A DNA stretch of 10,292 nt from JBFJVZ01 sp041623895. GTDB taxonomy: Bacteria; Planctomycetota; Planctomycetia; Pirellulales; Pirellulaceae. The position numbers and the translations under genes are program-made. A model generated the notes under the pieces. The model had not been told where the DNA came from and ran no database searches. It was given only the letters and a program-made list of their open reading frames with translations. The stretch is taken from contig JBFJVZ010000294.1 in assembly GCA_041623895.1 (NCBI GenBank), forward strand, positions 1 through 10,292, in the 5' to 3' direction. Of this stretch, positions 1 through 6,595 are shown piece by piece. Numbering within the stretch: the first letter of the stretch is position 1; the number at the start of each line of letters is the position of its first letter.

Positions 1-97
1 GATCGGGAGCTGGTTGATCGGGAGCTGGTTGATCGGGAGCTGGTTGATCGGGAGCTGGTTGATCGGGAGCTGGTTGATCGGGAGCTGGTTGATCGGA
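1..97 (-). repeat. 15-bp perfect tandem repeat encoding (PAPDQ)n
   Basis: Six complete, identical copies of gatcgggagctggtt fill 1-90, and a seventh begins at 91 before diverging. Copies may continue beyond the left edge. On the minus strand, in the frame set by ATG 1660, each unit reads P-A-P-D-Q, so the array is in frame with the gspL-like gene and copy-number changes would not shift the frame. The unit preceding the array reads PSDQ, a likely degenerate founder. Identity extends to synonymous positions, which points to recent expansion or slippage. Confidence 0.95.
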
Positions 98-1660
98 GGG
101 CGATTCGGCGATTTCTGACGGCTCTGATTCGACGGTCTCGGTCGTGGACGCGCTGACAGCCTCTGGTACGTCTTGGCCCAGGATGGCTGATTCACCTGAC
201 GATTCAAGGGAGGACAATTCTGCTAGCGCCGTGTAGCGGAGGTTGCGAATCGTGGTCGCATCGACGGTAATCTTCTCGTCGAATCCCCAGCGGTAGGAAT
301 CATTGGACTTTTCGTCCTTCTTCGCCCCATCGCCAACGACACGATGTTGCTGGTCACGAACCGATTCCTCGAATTCGTCAATCACGGAGGGATCGGTGAC
401 GGCACCAGTGATTTGCAACGTCCCCCCGCCGGCTCGTTGCTCAACCGAGCCGCTCACCGATTTCACGATCATTGTTTCGGCAGGCGGCATGGACTGGGCA
501 AGTTGCCGCAGCTCGTTCAGCCAATTCACACCACCGTCCAGGAAGAGGTCGACACGCTCGGTGCGTTCACGAGAGCTAGTGGCCAGCTTGACTGGTTGTT
601 CCATGGCCTTGTTTGTTTTTTCCAGTTCCGCGATTTGCTTGTCCAGATTGCTGAGTTGCCGGTAACCGAGGAACGCCAACAACAAAGCCGCGGCCACTGG
701 GATGCCGATCAGCAACGGTTTTGTTAGCGGGTTGGGTTTCTCTTCCACACGTTTGCGCGGGTTCAAAAAGTCGATCAACCGATCGCCACCGAACTCATCG
801 CTGGCTAACAGTCCAACCAAGGGCGCCAGGCGGCCCACGTGCTGGGGCAAAGCAGCTCTTGCCTTGCGGTCAAGTTCCACCAGGTCAAAGGGGTTAACCA
901 CGTCAACGGGGCTACCGGATGCCTCGGCGATTTTTTCCACGTCGTCTTCGTGCATCGACGCCAGGCCCCACAGAACGACGCGATCGGGAGCACTGCCGGC
1001 ACCACAGGCGACAAGACTTCGCCGTAATTCGCCGGCCAGTGCCGCTGGTCGACCGACGGAGCTACTGGGCAAGCGAACCGTGCGGACGAAAACAACTTTG
1101 CCGTTGCGGGCGACAACAATTTCTGCGTCATCGGACAGCAGATCGATCAGGACCGTCTCACCGATGGTCGAAGGAAGTTTCTTTTGAGCCAGGAACAGCG
1201 CGGCAGCGGCCAAGGGGCGCAGCGAGATTCGCTTAACCTGCAAATCCGAAGCTTCGCAAATCTCGTGGATCTCGCTCAGCTTCGCCGGGCCCACCGCCGC
1301 AGCAATCATCGAAGTTCCAGCGGCACTTTGACCGGTCACCAAGAAATCAACGGTGGCACTGTCGCCAGCGGAAGCAAAGCTGCGAATGGCCTGATAACGG
1401 ACCATGTCAGGTAGTTCGTCATCGGGAACTGGTGGCAGCTGTAATTCACGCAGTTCCGCTTTGCCGCGTCCGATCGCGACCAAGGTGTCGGTCCGCTCCA
1501 AACCACGCTCGGATATCGCGCGGCGGAGCGTCTCCATGACGTCACCATCTTGGATGCCAATCAAAGCTGCTTCGGTAACTTTGACGTTGGTGCCGGAGCA
1601 CTGTGCGGCGACGAGTCGTAGTTCCGACTCGTCCCAATCGATTGCAATTTTTCTTACCAT
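1..1660 (-). CDS. gspL: GspL/PilM-N-like T2SS inner-membrane platform protein (3' partial)
   Basis: Inner-membrane assembly-platform protein that would link the cytoplasmic secretion ATPase to the pseudopilus. I read 554 codons from ATG 1660 to the window edge without a stop. Residues 1-300 look like a PilM/GspL actin-like ATPase fold: it opens MVRKIAIDWDESELRLVAAQ and has a second strand-rich lobe near 168-196 (ETVLIDLLSDDAEIVVA). One membrane segment lies at about 315-334 (PLLIGIPVAAALLLAFLGYR), followed by a short coiled coil (335-355). A PilN/GspL-type periplasmic domain covers about 375-470, with NWLNELRQLAQSMPP and GGGTLQITGAVTDPSVI. An acidic Ser/Thr/Glu linker then leads into (PAPDQ)n. 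Its place right after gspK matches the canonical G-H-I-J-K-L order. The gap from the gspK stop is 47 nt, with no convincing Shine-Dalgarno. The symbol rests on synteny and architecture; a PilM-PilN fusion name would fit equally well. The C-terminus lies outside the window. Confidence 0.8.
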   Translation of the reverse strand, partial: MVRKIAIDWDESELRLVAAQCSGTNVKVTEAALIGIQDGDVMETLRRAISERGLERTDTLVAIGRGKAELRELQLPPVPDDELPDMVRYQAIRSFASAGDSATVDFLVTGQSAAGTSMIAAAVGPAKLSEIHEICEASDLQVKRISLRPLAAAALFLAQKKLPSTIGETVLIDLLSDDAEIVVARNGKVVFVRTVRLPSSSVGRPAALAGELRRSLVACGAGSAPDRVVLWGLASMHEDDVEKIAEASGSPVDVVNPFDLVELDRKARAALPQHVGRLAPLVGLLASDEFGGDRLIDFLNPRKRVEEKPNPLTKPLLIGIPVAAALLLAFLGYRQLSNLDKQIAELEKTNKAMEQPVKLATSSRERTERVDLFLDGGVNWLNELRQLAQSMPPAETMIVKSVSGSVEQRAGGGTLQITGAVTDPSVIDEFEESVRDQQHRVVGDGAKKDEKSNDSYRWGFDEKITVDATTIRNLRYTALAELSSLESSGESAILGQDVPEAVSASTTETVESEPSEIAESPSDQPAPDQPAPDQPAPDQPAPDQPAPDQPAPD

Positions 1661-1707
1661 GGTTCCATCTTAATCAAACAGTGTTGTGCCGAAGCGATCG
1701 AATTTGT

Positions 1708-3384
1708 TTAAGGACCCGTTACCAAATCCAGTGTGGAACGAATCCCCAGCACCGACAGGTCAAAGCCGCGACCGAGATGGCTCAGATCTCGCCAGGAGAC
1801 GATTTTTGGATTGACCGTCGTGGCGTCGATGATCACTTCACTCCGGTGGGAGGCCGGAGAGTTTTCGAAGTATCCAACGATTTGGCCGCGAAATATGTCG
1901 CCGCCGCCACACAGCAGTGGCATCAGCTGTCGCATTTGATCGATGGTGACAATGCCTTCGACCAGCGGCCAGGTTTCGAATTGACGGTTCGGGTCGTCCG
2001 TTTCTGTCTCGCGATCTTCCAAAATCGCTTCCACCTGTTCTTCCGTCAGCAATCCCATTCCATACAGCAGTTCGGCAGGGCATTGGTTCAAATTGATCCG
2101 GCCGGGCATCATGTCAACCTCTTGCGTGGTCAGCGAATCCATCAACAGAGGCAGGTACAGCGCCATCGAGATCAAATCACCCGAAAACGGTGACACGTAG
2201 GATTGCGCCTGATCGCCTTGGCCGACGGTGACGGTGGCGTCGATCAGATCCAAGACCTGGTTTAGCTTCGTGCCGCCGCCGCCGCTGAGGTCGAATTGTT
2301 CCAATAGATCGGCCGACCAGACGCCGGAAACTTGCGGGTTGTTGTTGTTGGTCGTGACTTCTGCACCACTGACGGCCGCCGCCACATTGGCAGCAGTCGA
2401 TTGACCGGCGATGCGATAAGCGAGAATAAAACTTGAGTAATCCTCGTTGCCCAAGTCAGCGAGTTGCTCGGCCAGTAATTCCAAATCGTCCTGGTTGACA
2501 TTGATACGCAGACCGCCGTCGTTGCGTTTGTTCGCTTCGGCGCTATGTACGGTCAGATACGCTGCCCAGCCAAGTGCCCCGGGTGTGTCAATCGATACGT
2601 TGAATCGTTGCTGTTCATCGGCATCCAATAACCCATTGCGATTTGCGTCGGCTCCGAACAGTAGCGTTGGTGTGACCCCTGCCACCAACAACAGTTCCTC
2701 GACGCTCTGGATCGGACCATTGGTCGGTTCATAGGGAGTCGGTAGGCCGCTGTAGTAGTCGCGCTCGTAGCTGTTGGTGCGGGCGTCGTCATCTTCATCC
2801 AGCCAATCCATGATCGCGTTGGCCGCCTCTTCGGTCATGCCCGGCAAACCAAGCAGTAATAACACAGCGATGTTGTCGGAGACGGCTTCAGCTTCTGTTC
2901 CTGTTTCGGCAGCTGCGCCGGTGAGGGCGACCAGCGGAGATAAGCCCGCCCAATTCTCTTCGATGACAGTCAGGGCGTTGATGTTCAATCTTGCCGATTC
3001 GTCCTGCAATCCGAATCGCAAACCTCCGTACATCCCCAATTCATCCAGGTCCGGCGCGAGAATCGAATAGTTACAGAACGTCGCACCGTCGATGCCGGTG
3101 GAGACGGTGACGGCCTGGAATAAACCCTGATTGTTGTAGATTCCACCCAAGTCGACTCGCGAATCCGGCGGCTGCGAGAGAATCAACCGCACCGCTTCGG
3201 CACCCGATTCGACAGCGACACGCGCCTGCACGATATCACCGCTCAAGTAAGCCGCATCGTCGTAGGCGACCATCAAGCCGGTGAATGAATAGACCGACAA
3301 CGAAGCGATCACGATTACGATCAGCACCAGGATGAGGAAAAAGCCGCCCCGCCGTGTCATCTTGATTTCCGTGCGTTGGCTCAT
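1708..3384 (-). CDS. gspK: GspK-like large minor pseudopilin of the T2SS
   Basis: Minor pseudopilin that, in characterised T2SS, caps the pseudopilus tip together with GspI and GspJ. It has 558 aa, much longer than the roughly 320-340 aa of proteobacterial GspK. A type IV prepilin leader ends RRGG (cleavage after G14), and the hydrophobic helix covers 15-38. Position +5 of the mature protein is Leu, not Glu, which is characteristic of GspK. Family hallmarks include DESARLNIN (128-136), AIMDWLDEDDD (190-200), ERDYYSGLPTPYEPTNGPI (207-225) and SVEELLLVAGVTPTLLFG (227-244). An EF-hand-like loop, DANRNGLLDADE, follows at 246-257. LRINVN (292-297) and GRINLNQCPAELL (428-440) repeat the helix-hairpin-helix-like lead-in. 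The start ATG overlaps the gspJ stop (ATGA), so translation is probably coupled. Assignment is strong on motifs and gene order; the extra C-terminal domain (about 440-558) has no role I can name. Confidence 0.9.
   Translation of the reverse strand: MSQRTEIKMTRRGGFFLILVLIVIVIASLSVYSFTGLMVAYDDAAYLSGDIVQARVAVESGAEAVRLILSQPPDSRVDLGGIYNNQGLFQAVTVSTGIDGATFCNYSILAPDLDELGMYGGLRFGLQDESARLNINALTVIEENWAGLSPLVALTGAAAETGTEAEAVSDNIAVLLLLGLPGMTEEAANAIMDWLDEDDDARTNSYERDYYSGLPTPYEPTNGPIQSVEELLLVAGVTPTLLFGADANRNGLLDADEQQRFNVSIDTPGALGWAAYLTVHSAEANKRNDGGLRINVNQDDLELLAEQLADLGNEDYSSFILAYRIAGQSTAANVAAAVSGAEVTTNNNNPQVSGVWSADLLEQFDLSGGGGTKLNQVLDLIDATVTVGQGDQAQSYVSPFSGDLISMALYLPLLMDSLTTQEVDMMPGRINLNQCPAELLYGMGLLTEEQVEAILEDRETETDDPNRQFETWPLVEGIVTIDQMRQLMPLLCGGGDIFRGQIVGYFENSPASHRSEVIIDATTVNPKIVSWRDLSHLGRGFDLSVLGIRSTLDLVTGP
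2614..2649 (-). other. EF-hand-like calcium loop in GspK
   Basis: Codons 246-257 of GspK read DANRNGLLDADE. This matches the 12-residue EF-hand/dockerin loop: oxygen ligands at positions 1 (D), 3 (N), 5 (N), 9 (D) and 12 (E), Gly at 6 and a hydrophobic residue at 8. Calcium binding is an inference. Calcium sites are known in the GspK-GspI-GspJ tip complex and in GspG of other T2SS. Confidence 0.65.
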
Positions 3385-4376
3385 ATCCCGGCCTCCGAAA
3401 GCTCGTCACTTTCGCTCTCTAGCTCGATCGGCTTTGCCATCGGCAACCGGATGATGTGTGTAAAGACGCGAACGGCGTTTTCGTCGTCCGGCGAAAGTCC
3501 TGCGGAAATCGCAATCGGGTTGCTCATCGTCAGTTGCACTTGTACCGCCAGCGGCAATTCACCGTACTCATCGCTGCTCCACTCCAAATCCCAGGTGATT
3601 CCATCCCAATACCGAAATTCGATGCCCAGCACTTCAGGGGCAAGTACATCACCGGTTTGCGCCAAGGTGGTCAGACTGCCCATGTTGGCGGCGTAGTTGG
3701 TAGCAGCACGATCAAGCGAACGCCGGACAAGTCCGCCAGATGATGTAGCGGTTGGATCGATCGCGGATGTGAGTTCGTCTGCAACACCAATCGATCCGGC
3801 CGGTTGCACGTAGTAGGTGACCGTCTTCATATCACTGGGCACGTCCTGGATATCCGTAACGTCCGCATCCAGCATCACCACGTACTCTTCTAAACGCGGC
3901 AGCCGGCTAACGTCGATTTGGATCTGATATTGGTTACCGATCAGTCCCGGACTTTGCAAAATCGCGACGCCGGTGGTCAGATCGGGCTGCTCCAGCAGTT
4001 CCTCATCCGCAAGTGCGGCGTCCATGTCGTTGGTGATTCCGGCGGCGGACAGGTCTTCTTCACCACCGGCACTTCCAGCACTACCGCCGGTATTTGCCGC
4101 CACGGTACTCAGTAACTCAGCCAAGCCTGACATATCGACCGGTTCGTTGTGAACGGTGCCCCTCAAGTCGTCTTCGATCATCTGGATGATCGCGGCGGCA
4201 AGCTGAGTTTGCCTGATGTCCATGTCACTGACGTCCATGTCGCGGGCGTAGAACTGGATTGCCGCGCCGATCAAGCCCATCAACACGACCGACATCGAAA
4301 CGGTTAGAAAGATTTCCAACAACGTGAACGCTGCGCGAGTCCGCGAGCTCCGCCTGAAACTGCGATTCCGCCTCAT
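3381..4376 (-). CDS. gspJ: GspJ-like minor pseudopilin
   Basis: Minor pseudopilin of the T2SS tip complex, with 331 aa. The basic leader (MRRNRSFRRSSRTRAA) precedes FTLLE, so mature F17 with Glu at +5 is clear, followed by a hydrophobic helix to about residue 43. The residue before the cleavage site is Ala16, where Gly is usual. The C-terminal half carries the GspJ-like pattern GIEFRYWDGITWDLEW (251-266) and LPLAVQVQLTM (274-284). A low-complexity Gly/Ser/acidic insert at about 95-135 makes it longer than the typical 200-aa GspJ. The ATG overlaps the gspI stop, and its own TGA overlaps the gspK ATG (ATGA both times). J versus another minor pseudopilin is decided by order and the WDG...W motif. 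Confidence 0.85.
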   Translation of the reverse strand: MRRNRSFRRSSRTRAAFTLLEIFLTVSMSVVLMGLIGAAIQFYARDMDVSDMDIRQTQLAAAIIQMIEDDLRGTVHNEPVDMSGLAELLSTVAANTGGSAGSAGGEEDLSAAGITNDMDAALADEELLEQPDLTTGVAILQSPGLIGNQYQIQIDVSRLPRLEEYVVMLDADVTDIQDVPSDMKTVTYYVQPAGSIGVADELTSAIDPTATSSGGLVRRSLDRAATNYAANMGSLTTLAQTGDVLAPEVLGIEFRYWDGITWDLEWSSDEYGELPLAVQVQLTMSNPIAISAGLSPDDENAVRVFTHIIRLPMAKPIELESESDELSEAGI

Positions 4377-4861
4377 GCCTCTTCTCCCGTGCCAGCCATT
4401 TCTGCTTTCAACGCTTCCTCTTCCGCCTCAAGTTGCTCCAGGCCCAAGGCTGGGTCGATCATCCATCGCGTCAGCTGATAAGTGGCAAGCGCTGTGCCTC
4501 CATCGGGGTCGGCGACTTGCACCGACACGCGAATCGCCAGCAGACCATCCAAAGGAGCGGGAACGACTTCGATCGAATAAACGAAATCGGCGGTCGCTTG
4601 AGAATCGAAAGGCTCTGCGGCGGCATCAATGATCGTGGTGGGCGTTTGCCCCAAGGTTGCGTTGAGCAAAACTTCAGAAAGTTTTGCCTGACACAGAATT
4701 CTGGCCAGCGACATCGCTCGGGCTTCCCGCGCCGCATCGGCACCGGTCTGCGCGATCTGGCCCAGCACCGCCAGTGATCCGCCCAGGATGGCCAGTGCCA
4801 ACAGGATTTCCAGCAGCGAGAATCCCCGCCGCCAGCGGCGATCTTTCTTCGGAAACTTCAC
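4373..4861 (-). CDS. gspI: GspI-like minor pseudopilin
   Basis: Small minor pseudopilin (162 aa) that in known systems nucleates the I-J-K tip complex. The leader MKFPKKDRRWRRG is cut before FSLLE (G13/F14, Glu at +5), and the first helix is ILLALAILGGSLAVLGQIA. GspI-type features follow: the helix continues into ARAMSLARILCQAKLSEVL (48-66), and a beta-rich region has VYSIEVVP and IRVSVQVADPDG. The tail (147-162) is Glu/Ala-rich and unlike short proteobacterial GspI. The start is a GTG at 4861 whose last two bases form part of the gspH TGA stop (GTGA), and the gene ends in an ATGA overlap with gspJ. Tight overlap on both sides supports co-translation in defined stoichiometry. Confidence 0.88.
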   Translation of the reverse strand: MKFPKKDRRWRRGFSLLEILLALAILGGSLAVLGQIAQTGADAAREARAMSLARILCQAKLSEVLLNATLGQTPTTIIDAAAEPFDSQATADFVYSIEVVPAPLDGLLAIRVSVQVADPDGGTALATYQLTRWMIDPALGLEQLEAEEEALKAEMAGTGEEA

Positions 4862-5523
4862 TGCGATCCCTCCAGTTGGTCGATGGTCACGTCGCCGGTG
4901 ATCCCGCGCAGCTTGACGCCCAAGCGTCCATGAGTCTGGTGTTTCAAAACGATGACCGCCGTACTCGTCGTGCCGTCGGGATAGAACAGCACCGCCTGGC
5001 TCCAGCCTTGACTTTGGTTGCTTAGATTCACCTGTTCGATTTCGAGTGATCGTGCGGATGAGACAACGCCCACCGATTCAATCATGACATCTTCGGGCAA
5101 CTCGATGGTCTGTTCGGCTGACTCGTTCGGCGCGACCACAGCGACGCTCGCCTGCTGAGCTCCTGAAAGCAGCGCGGACTGGCTGCCCGTTTGATCAAAT
5201 GCTTCCATCGAATCAGCCAACGAGTAGAACGGTCGAATTCGCAGATTTCCGCCTTCGACCATCCCTTCCATCATCATCACGCGGCCCTCGCGCATCGCTT
5301 TGACGCGAAGACGTGTCATTTCGACTCGCAGCTGGTCAGCAGCAGCCACCAGTCTGCGATCACCCAACACCCAACCAACTTGTGGGATCACGACTGCGGC
5401 CAGCGCTGACAGAATCGCAATCGACAACAGCAATTCCAAAAGTGTGAAACCGCTGGTCCCGTTGACGCGGGAGCGTTGTTGTGGCTGGCCAGAGAGTTTG
5501 AAGGATTGCAACGGATCACTCAC
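4858..5523 (-). CDS. gspH: GspH-like minor pseudopilin
   Basis: Minor pseudopilin. From the chosen GTG start at 5523 it has 221 aa. The leader VSDPLQSFKL...NGTSG is cleaved before FTLLE (G25/F26, Glu at +5), then comes LLLSIAILSALAAVVIPQVG. The block DRRLVAAADQLRVEMTRLRV (about 54-73) resembles the GspH/FimT helix that leads into the globular beta domain, and a beta-rich part ends with LFYPDGTTSTAVIVL. The frame stays open to a TTG at 5613, but that start would give an implausible 55-residue leader and would lie on the edge of a strong hairpin, so GTG 5523 is preferred. No good Shine-Dalgarno precedes either start. A 15-codon frame ends in a GTGA overlap with this start. Its TGA overlaps the gspI GTG. 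Confidence 0.82.
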   Translation of the reverse strand: MSDPLQSFKLSGQPQQRSRVNGTSGFTLLELLLSIAILSALAAVVIPQVGWVLGDRRLVAAADQLRVEMTRLRVKAMREGRVMMMEGMVEGGNLRIRPFYSLADSMEAFDQTGSQSALLSGAQQASVAVVAPNESAEQTIELPEDVMIESVGVVSSARSLEIEQVNLSNQSQGWSQAVLFYPDGTTSTAVIVLKHQTHGRLGVKLRGITGDVTIDQLEGSQ

Positions 5524-5567
5524 GTGAAGGCAGACGCGAACTGGAAATGTGCCCTCCCCAGTGGCAT
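5520..5567 (-). CDS. Possible 15-codon leader peptide upstream of gspH
   Basis: ATG at 5567 opens a short frame, MPLGRAHFQFASAFT, whose TGA (5522-5520) overlaps the proposed gspH GTG start by the same GTGA arrangement seen at gspH/gspI. A GGGG run lies about 10 nt upstream. It could couple translation across the otherwise wide gspG-gspH gap. It may equally be chance; nothing in the peptide is recognisable. Confidence 0.25.
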   Translation of the reverse strand: MPLGRAHFQFASAFT

Positions 5568-5612
5568 GTGACAAACCCCGCAGTCGACCCGGCGCAAAGT
5601 TGCCTCCGCGCA

Positions 5613-5643
5613 AGCACGCCGCGTGTCGTCACCGCAGCGTGCT
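5613..5643 (-). promoter_or_regulatory. Intercistronic RNA hairpin between gspG and gspH
   Basis: In the minus-strand transcript, AGCACGCTGCG and CGCGGCGTGCT can form an 11-bp stem (one G-U wobble) with a 9-nt loop, GTGACGACA. It starts 16 nt after the gspG stop codon. No U-tract follows, so it is unlikely to be a full intrinsic terminator. The wobble pair becomes an A-C mismatch on the opposite strand, so the structure is better on the gspG-gspH mRNA. It could stabilise the upstream gspG message or reduce read-through. Confidence 0.6.
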
Positions 5644-5659
5644 GGGAGAAGCAAACAAC

Positions 5660-6091
5660 TTAACCTTCGACAACAATGTCATCGTCGGTGTTCATTTGCC
5701 CATCGATCCCACCGCTGCGGATCTCGAAGGTGTTGCCGTTGACGGTGTAGACCAACTCTTTGCCCCAGGCATCTGTGGGGATTTCCGTGATGATGGGGGC
5801 GACCCACTTCGATTTTTTGGCTGCGTCACTGGGCCCATCCCGAAGCGCTTCCAGCGTTTCCGGCAAACTATTCATGCGGATCTGGTACATCGCAATGTTG
5901 CTCTTGAGCATTTTCAGCTGAGCCTGTGTGGCATCGGCGTTGGCAGCTGCGGAAGTGCCGGCAACATTCACGACCACGATTCCGCCCAGCACGACCAGGA
6001 TCGCCAGGACGAGAAGCAGTTCCAATAAGGTGAAGCCTCCTCGGGACCGGTGAGGACGGCAACGATGGGATTTTGAACGTCGGTTACGCAT
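5660..6091 (-). CDS. gspG: GspG-like major pseudopilin of the T2SS
   Basis: Major pseudopilin, the main subunit of the periplasmic pseudopilus that drives secretion. It has 143 aa from ATG 6091. A strongly basic, Arg/His-rich leader (MRNRRSKSHRCRPHRSRGG) is cut before FTLLE (G19/F20, Glu at +5). The helix LLLVLAILVVLGGIVVVNVA follows, then the GspG core: AQLKMLKSNIAMYQIRMNSLPETLEAL matches the canonical lPt-L region, and IPTDAWGKELVY corresponds to the usual PWGnpY. The C-terminal SGGIDGQMNTDDDI loop places Asp residues like the GspG calcium site. The frame extends upstream to a TTG at 6163, but ATG 6091 gives a normal leader length. It is the first gene of the operon and is separated from gspH by a hairpin-containing gap. 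No Shine-Dalgarno is evident. Confidence 0.92.
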   Translation of the reverse strand: MRNRRSKSHRCRPHRSRGGFTLLELLLVLAILVVLGGIVVVNVAGTSAAANADATQAQLKMLKSNIAMYQIRMNSLPETLEALRDGPSDAAKKSKWVAPIITEIPTDAWGKELVYTVNGNTFEIRSGGIDGQMNTDDDIVVEG

Positions 6092-6595
6092 GGATTTGGA
6101 TGAGTTGGTTGGAAGTCGGCTGGATGTTTTGCTTGGCACCACAATTTGGCCTTGGAGTCGCAAGTTGCGGCCGTCTCTATTCTAACCATCAGGTCAAAAA
6201 AAAGTTTCGATTCGCAGCGGACTCAATTGCCGTATTCGCTCGGTTTTCGCCTACTTTCCGGCAGCCACGGGAGCCGCCAAAGCGGAATTCCTGTTCAGCC
6301 AGCCTGCCGGCTGACGCCTTCGATCGAGATGTCAGAGTGGTCCGGCAGCGGAAAACCGGTCCCCGTCGCCGTCAAGACGCGAACAATCTGAAAAAGTCGG
6401 AGAATTGGCGTGCCGAAGGGGATGAATCCGAGCGACGGGCGGTAGAATGTTGTCGGGGCCCGAATAACCTAGAAAGAGCTGGATTTCGGCTTGTTTGAGG
6501 CATTGATTGGTTCAAACTGCTAACCCAGAGTTCACAGGCTTTGTCGGGCAACTGGCTTTTCCCCTTTTTCTGCACTTCCACCCCCGAGCGAAACC
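6092..6595. other. 504-bp divergent intergenic region (gspG / coiled-coil gene)
   Basis: This region separates the T2SS operon (leftward) from the coiled-coil/BRCT-like gene (rightward) and must hold both promoters. I find no convincing gene here; open frames crossing it run antisense into gspG or have unlikely composition. Visible features are an 8-A run at 6196-6203 (T8 on the gspG strand), a TAGAAT -10-like hexamer on the minus strand at 6179-6184, and a small CAGCC/GGCTG stem near 6300-6313. No clear -35/-10 pair with normal spacing was found for either direction. Confidence 0.5.
6179..6207 (-). promoter_or_regulatory. Weak candidate promoter region for the gspG operon
   Basis: On the minus strand, TAGAAT (6184-6179) matches 4 of 6 bases of the sigma-70 -10 box and sits about 90 nt upstream of the gspG ATG. 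A T8 tract and a TTGACC hexamer lie just upstream, but TTGACC is only 7 nt from TAGAAT, too close for a normal pair, and no -35-like hexamer occurs at 17 nt. Confidence 0.22.

Noticed and set aside
1..97. CRISPR array or iteron origin
   Set aside because: The 15-bp units are directly adjacent without spacers and lie in frame within a coding sequence, so it is a coding minisatellite.
1603..2193. 196-codon plus-strand frame opposite gspK and the gspL-like start
   Set aside because: It runs antisense to clear GspK motifs and has a Gln/Arg/His-rich composition typical of an antisense frame.
5613..5643. Rho-independent terminator at the end of gspG
   Set aside because: The stem is strong but no U-tract follows and gspH-K continue in the same direction with coupled overlaps, so complete termination is unlikely.
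6092..6163. Upstream TTG start for gspG at 6163
   Set aside because: It would give a 43-residue leader before the prepilin cleavage site; ATG 6091 gives a normal 19-residue basic leader.
6073..6498. Open frame of 141 codons on the plus strand across the gspG upstream region
   Set aside because: It starts antisense to the gspG leader, has Arg/Cys/Trp-rich composition with no motif, and no ribosome-binding signal. It is best explained as intergenic DNA.
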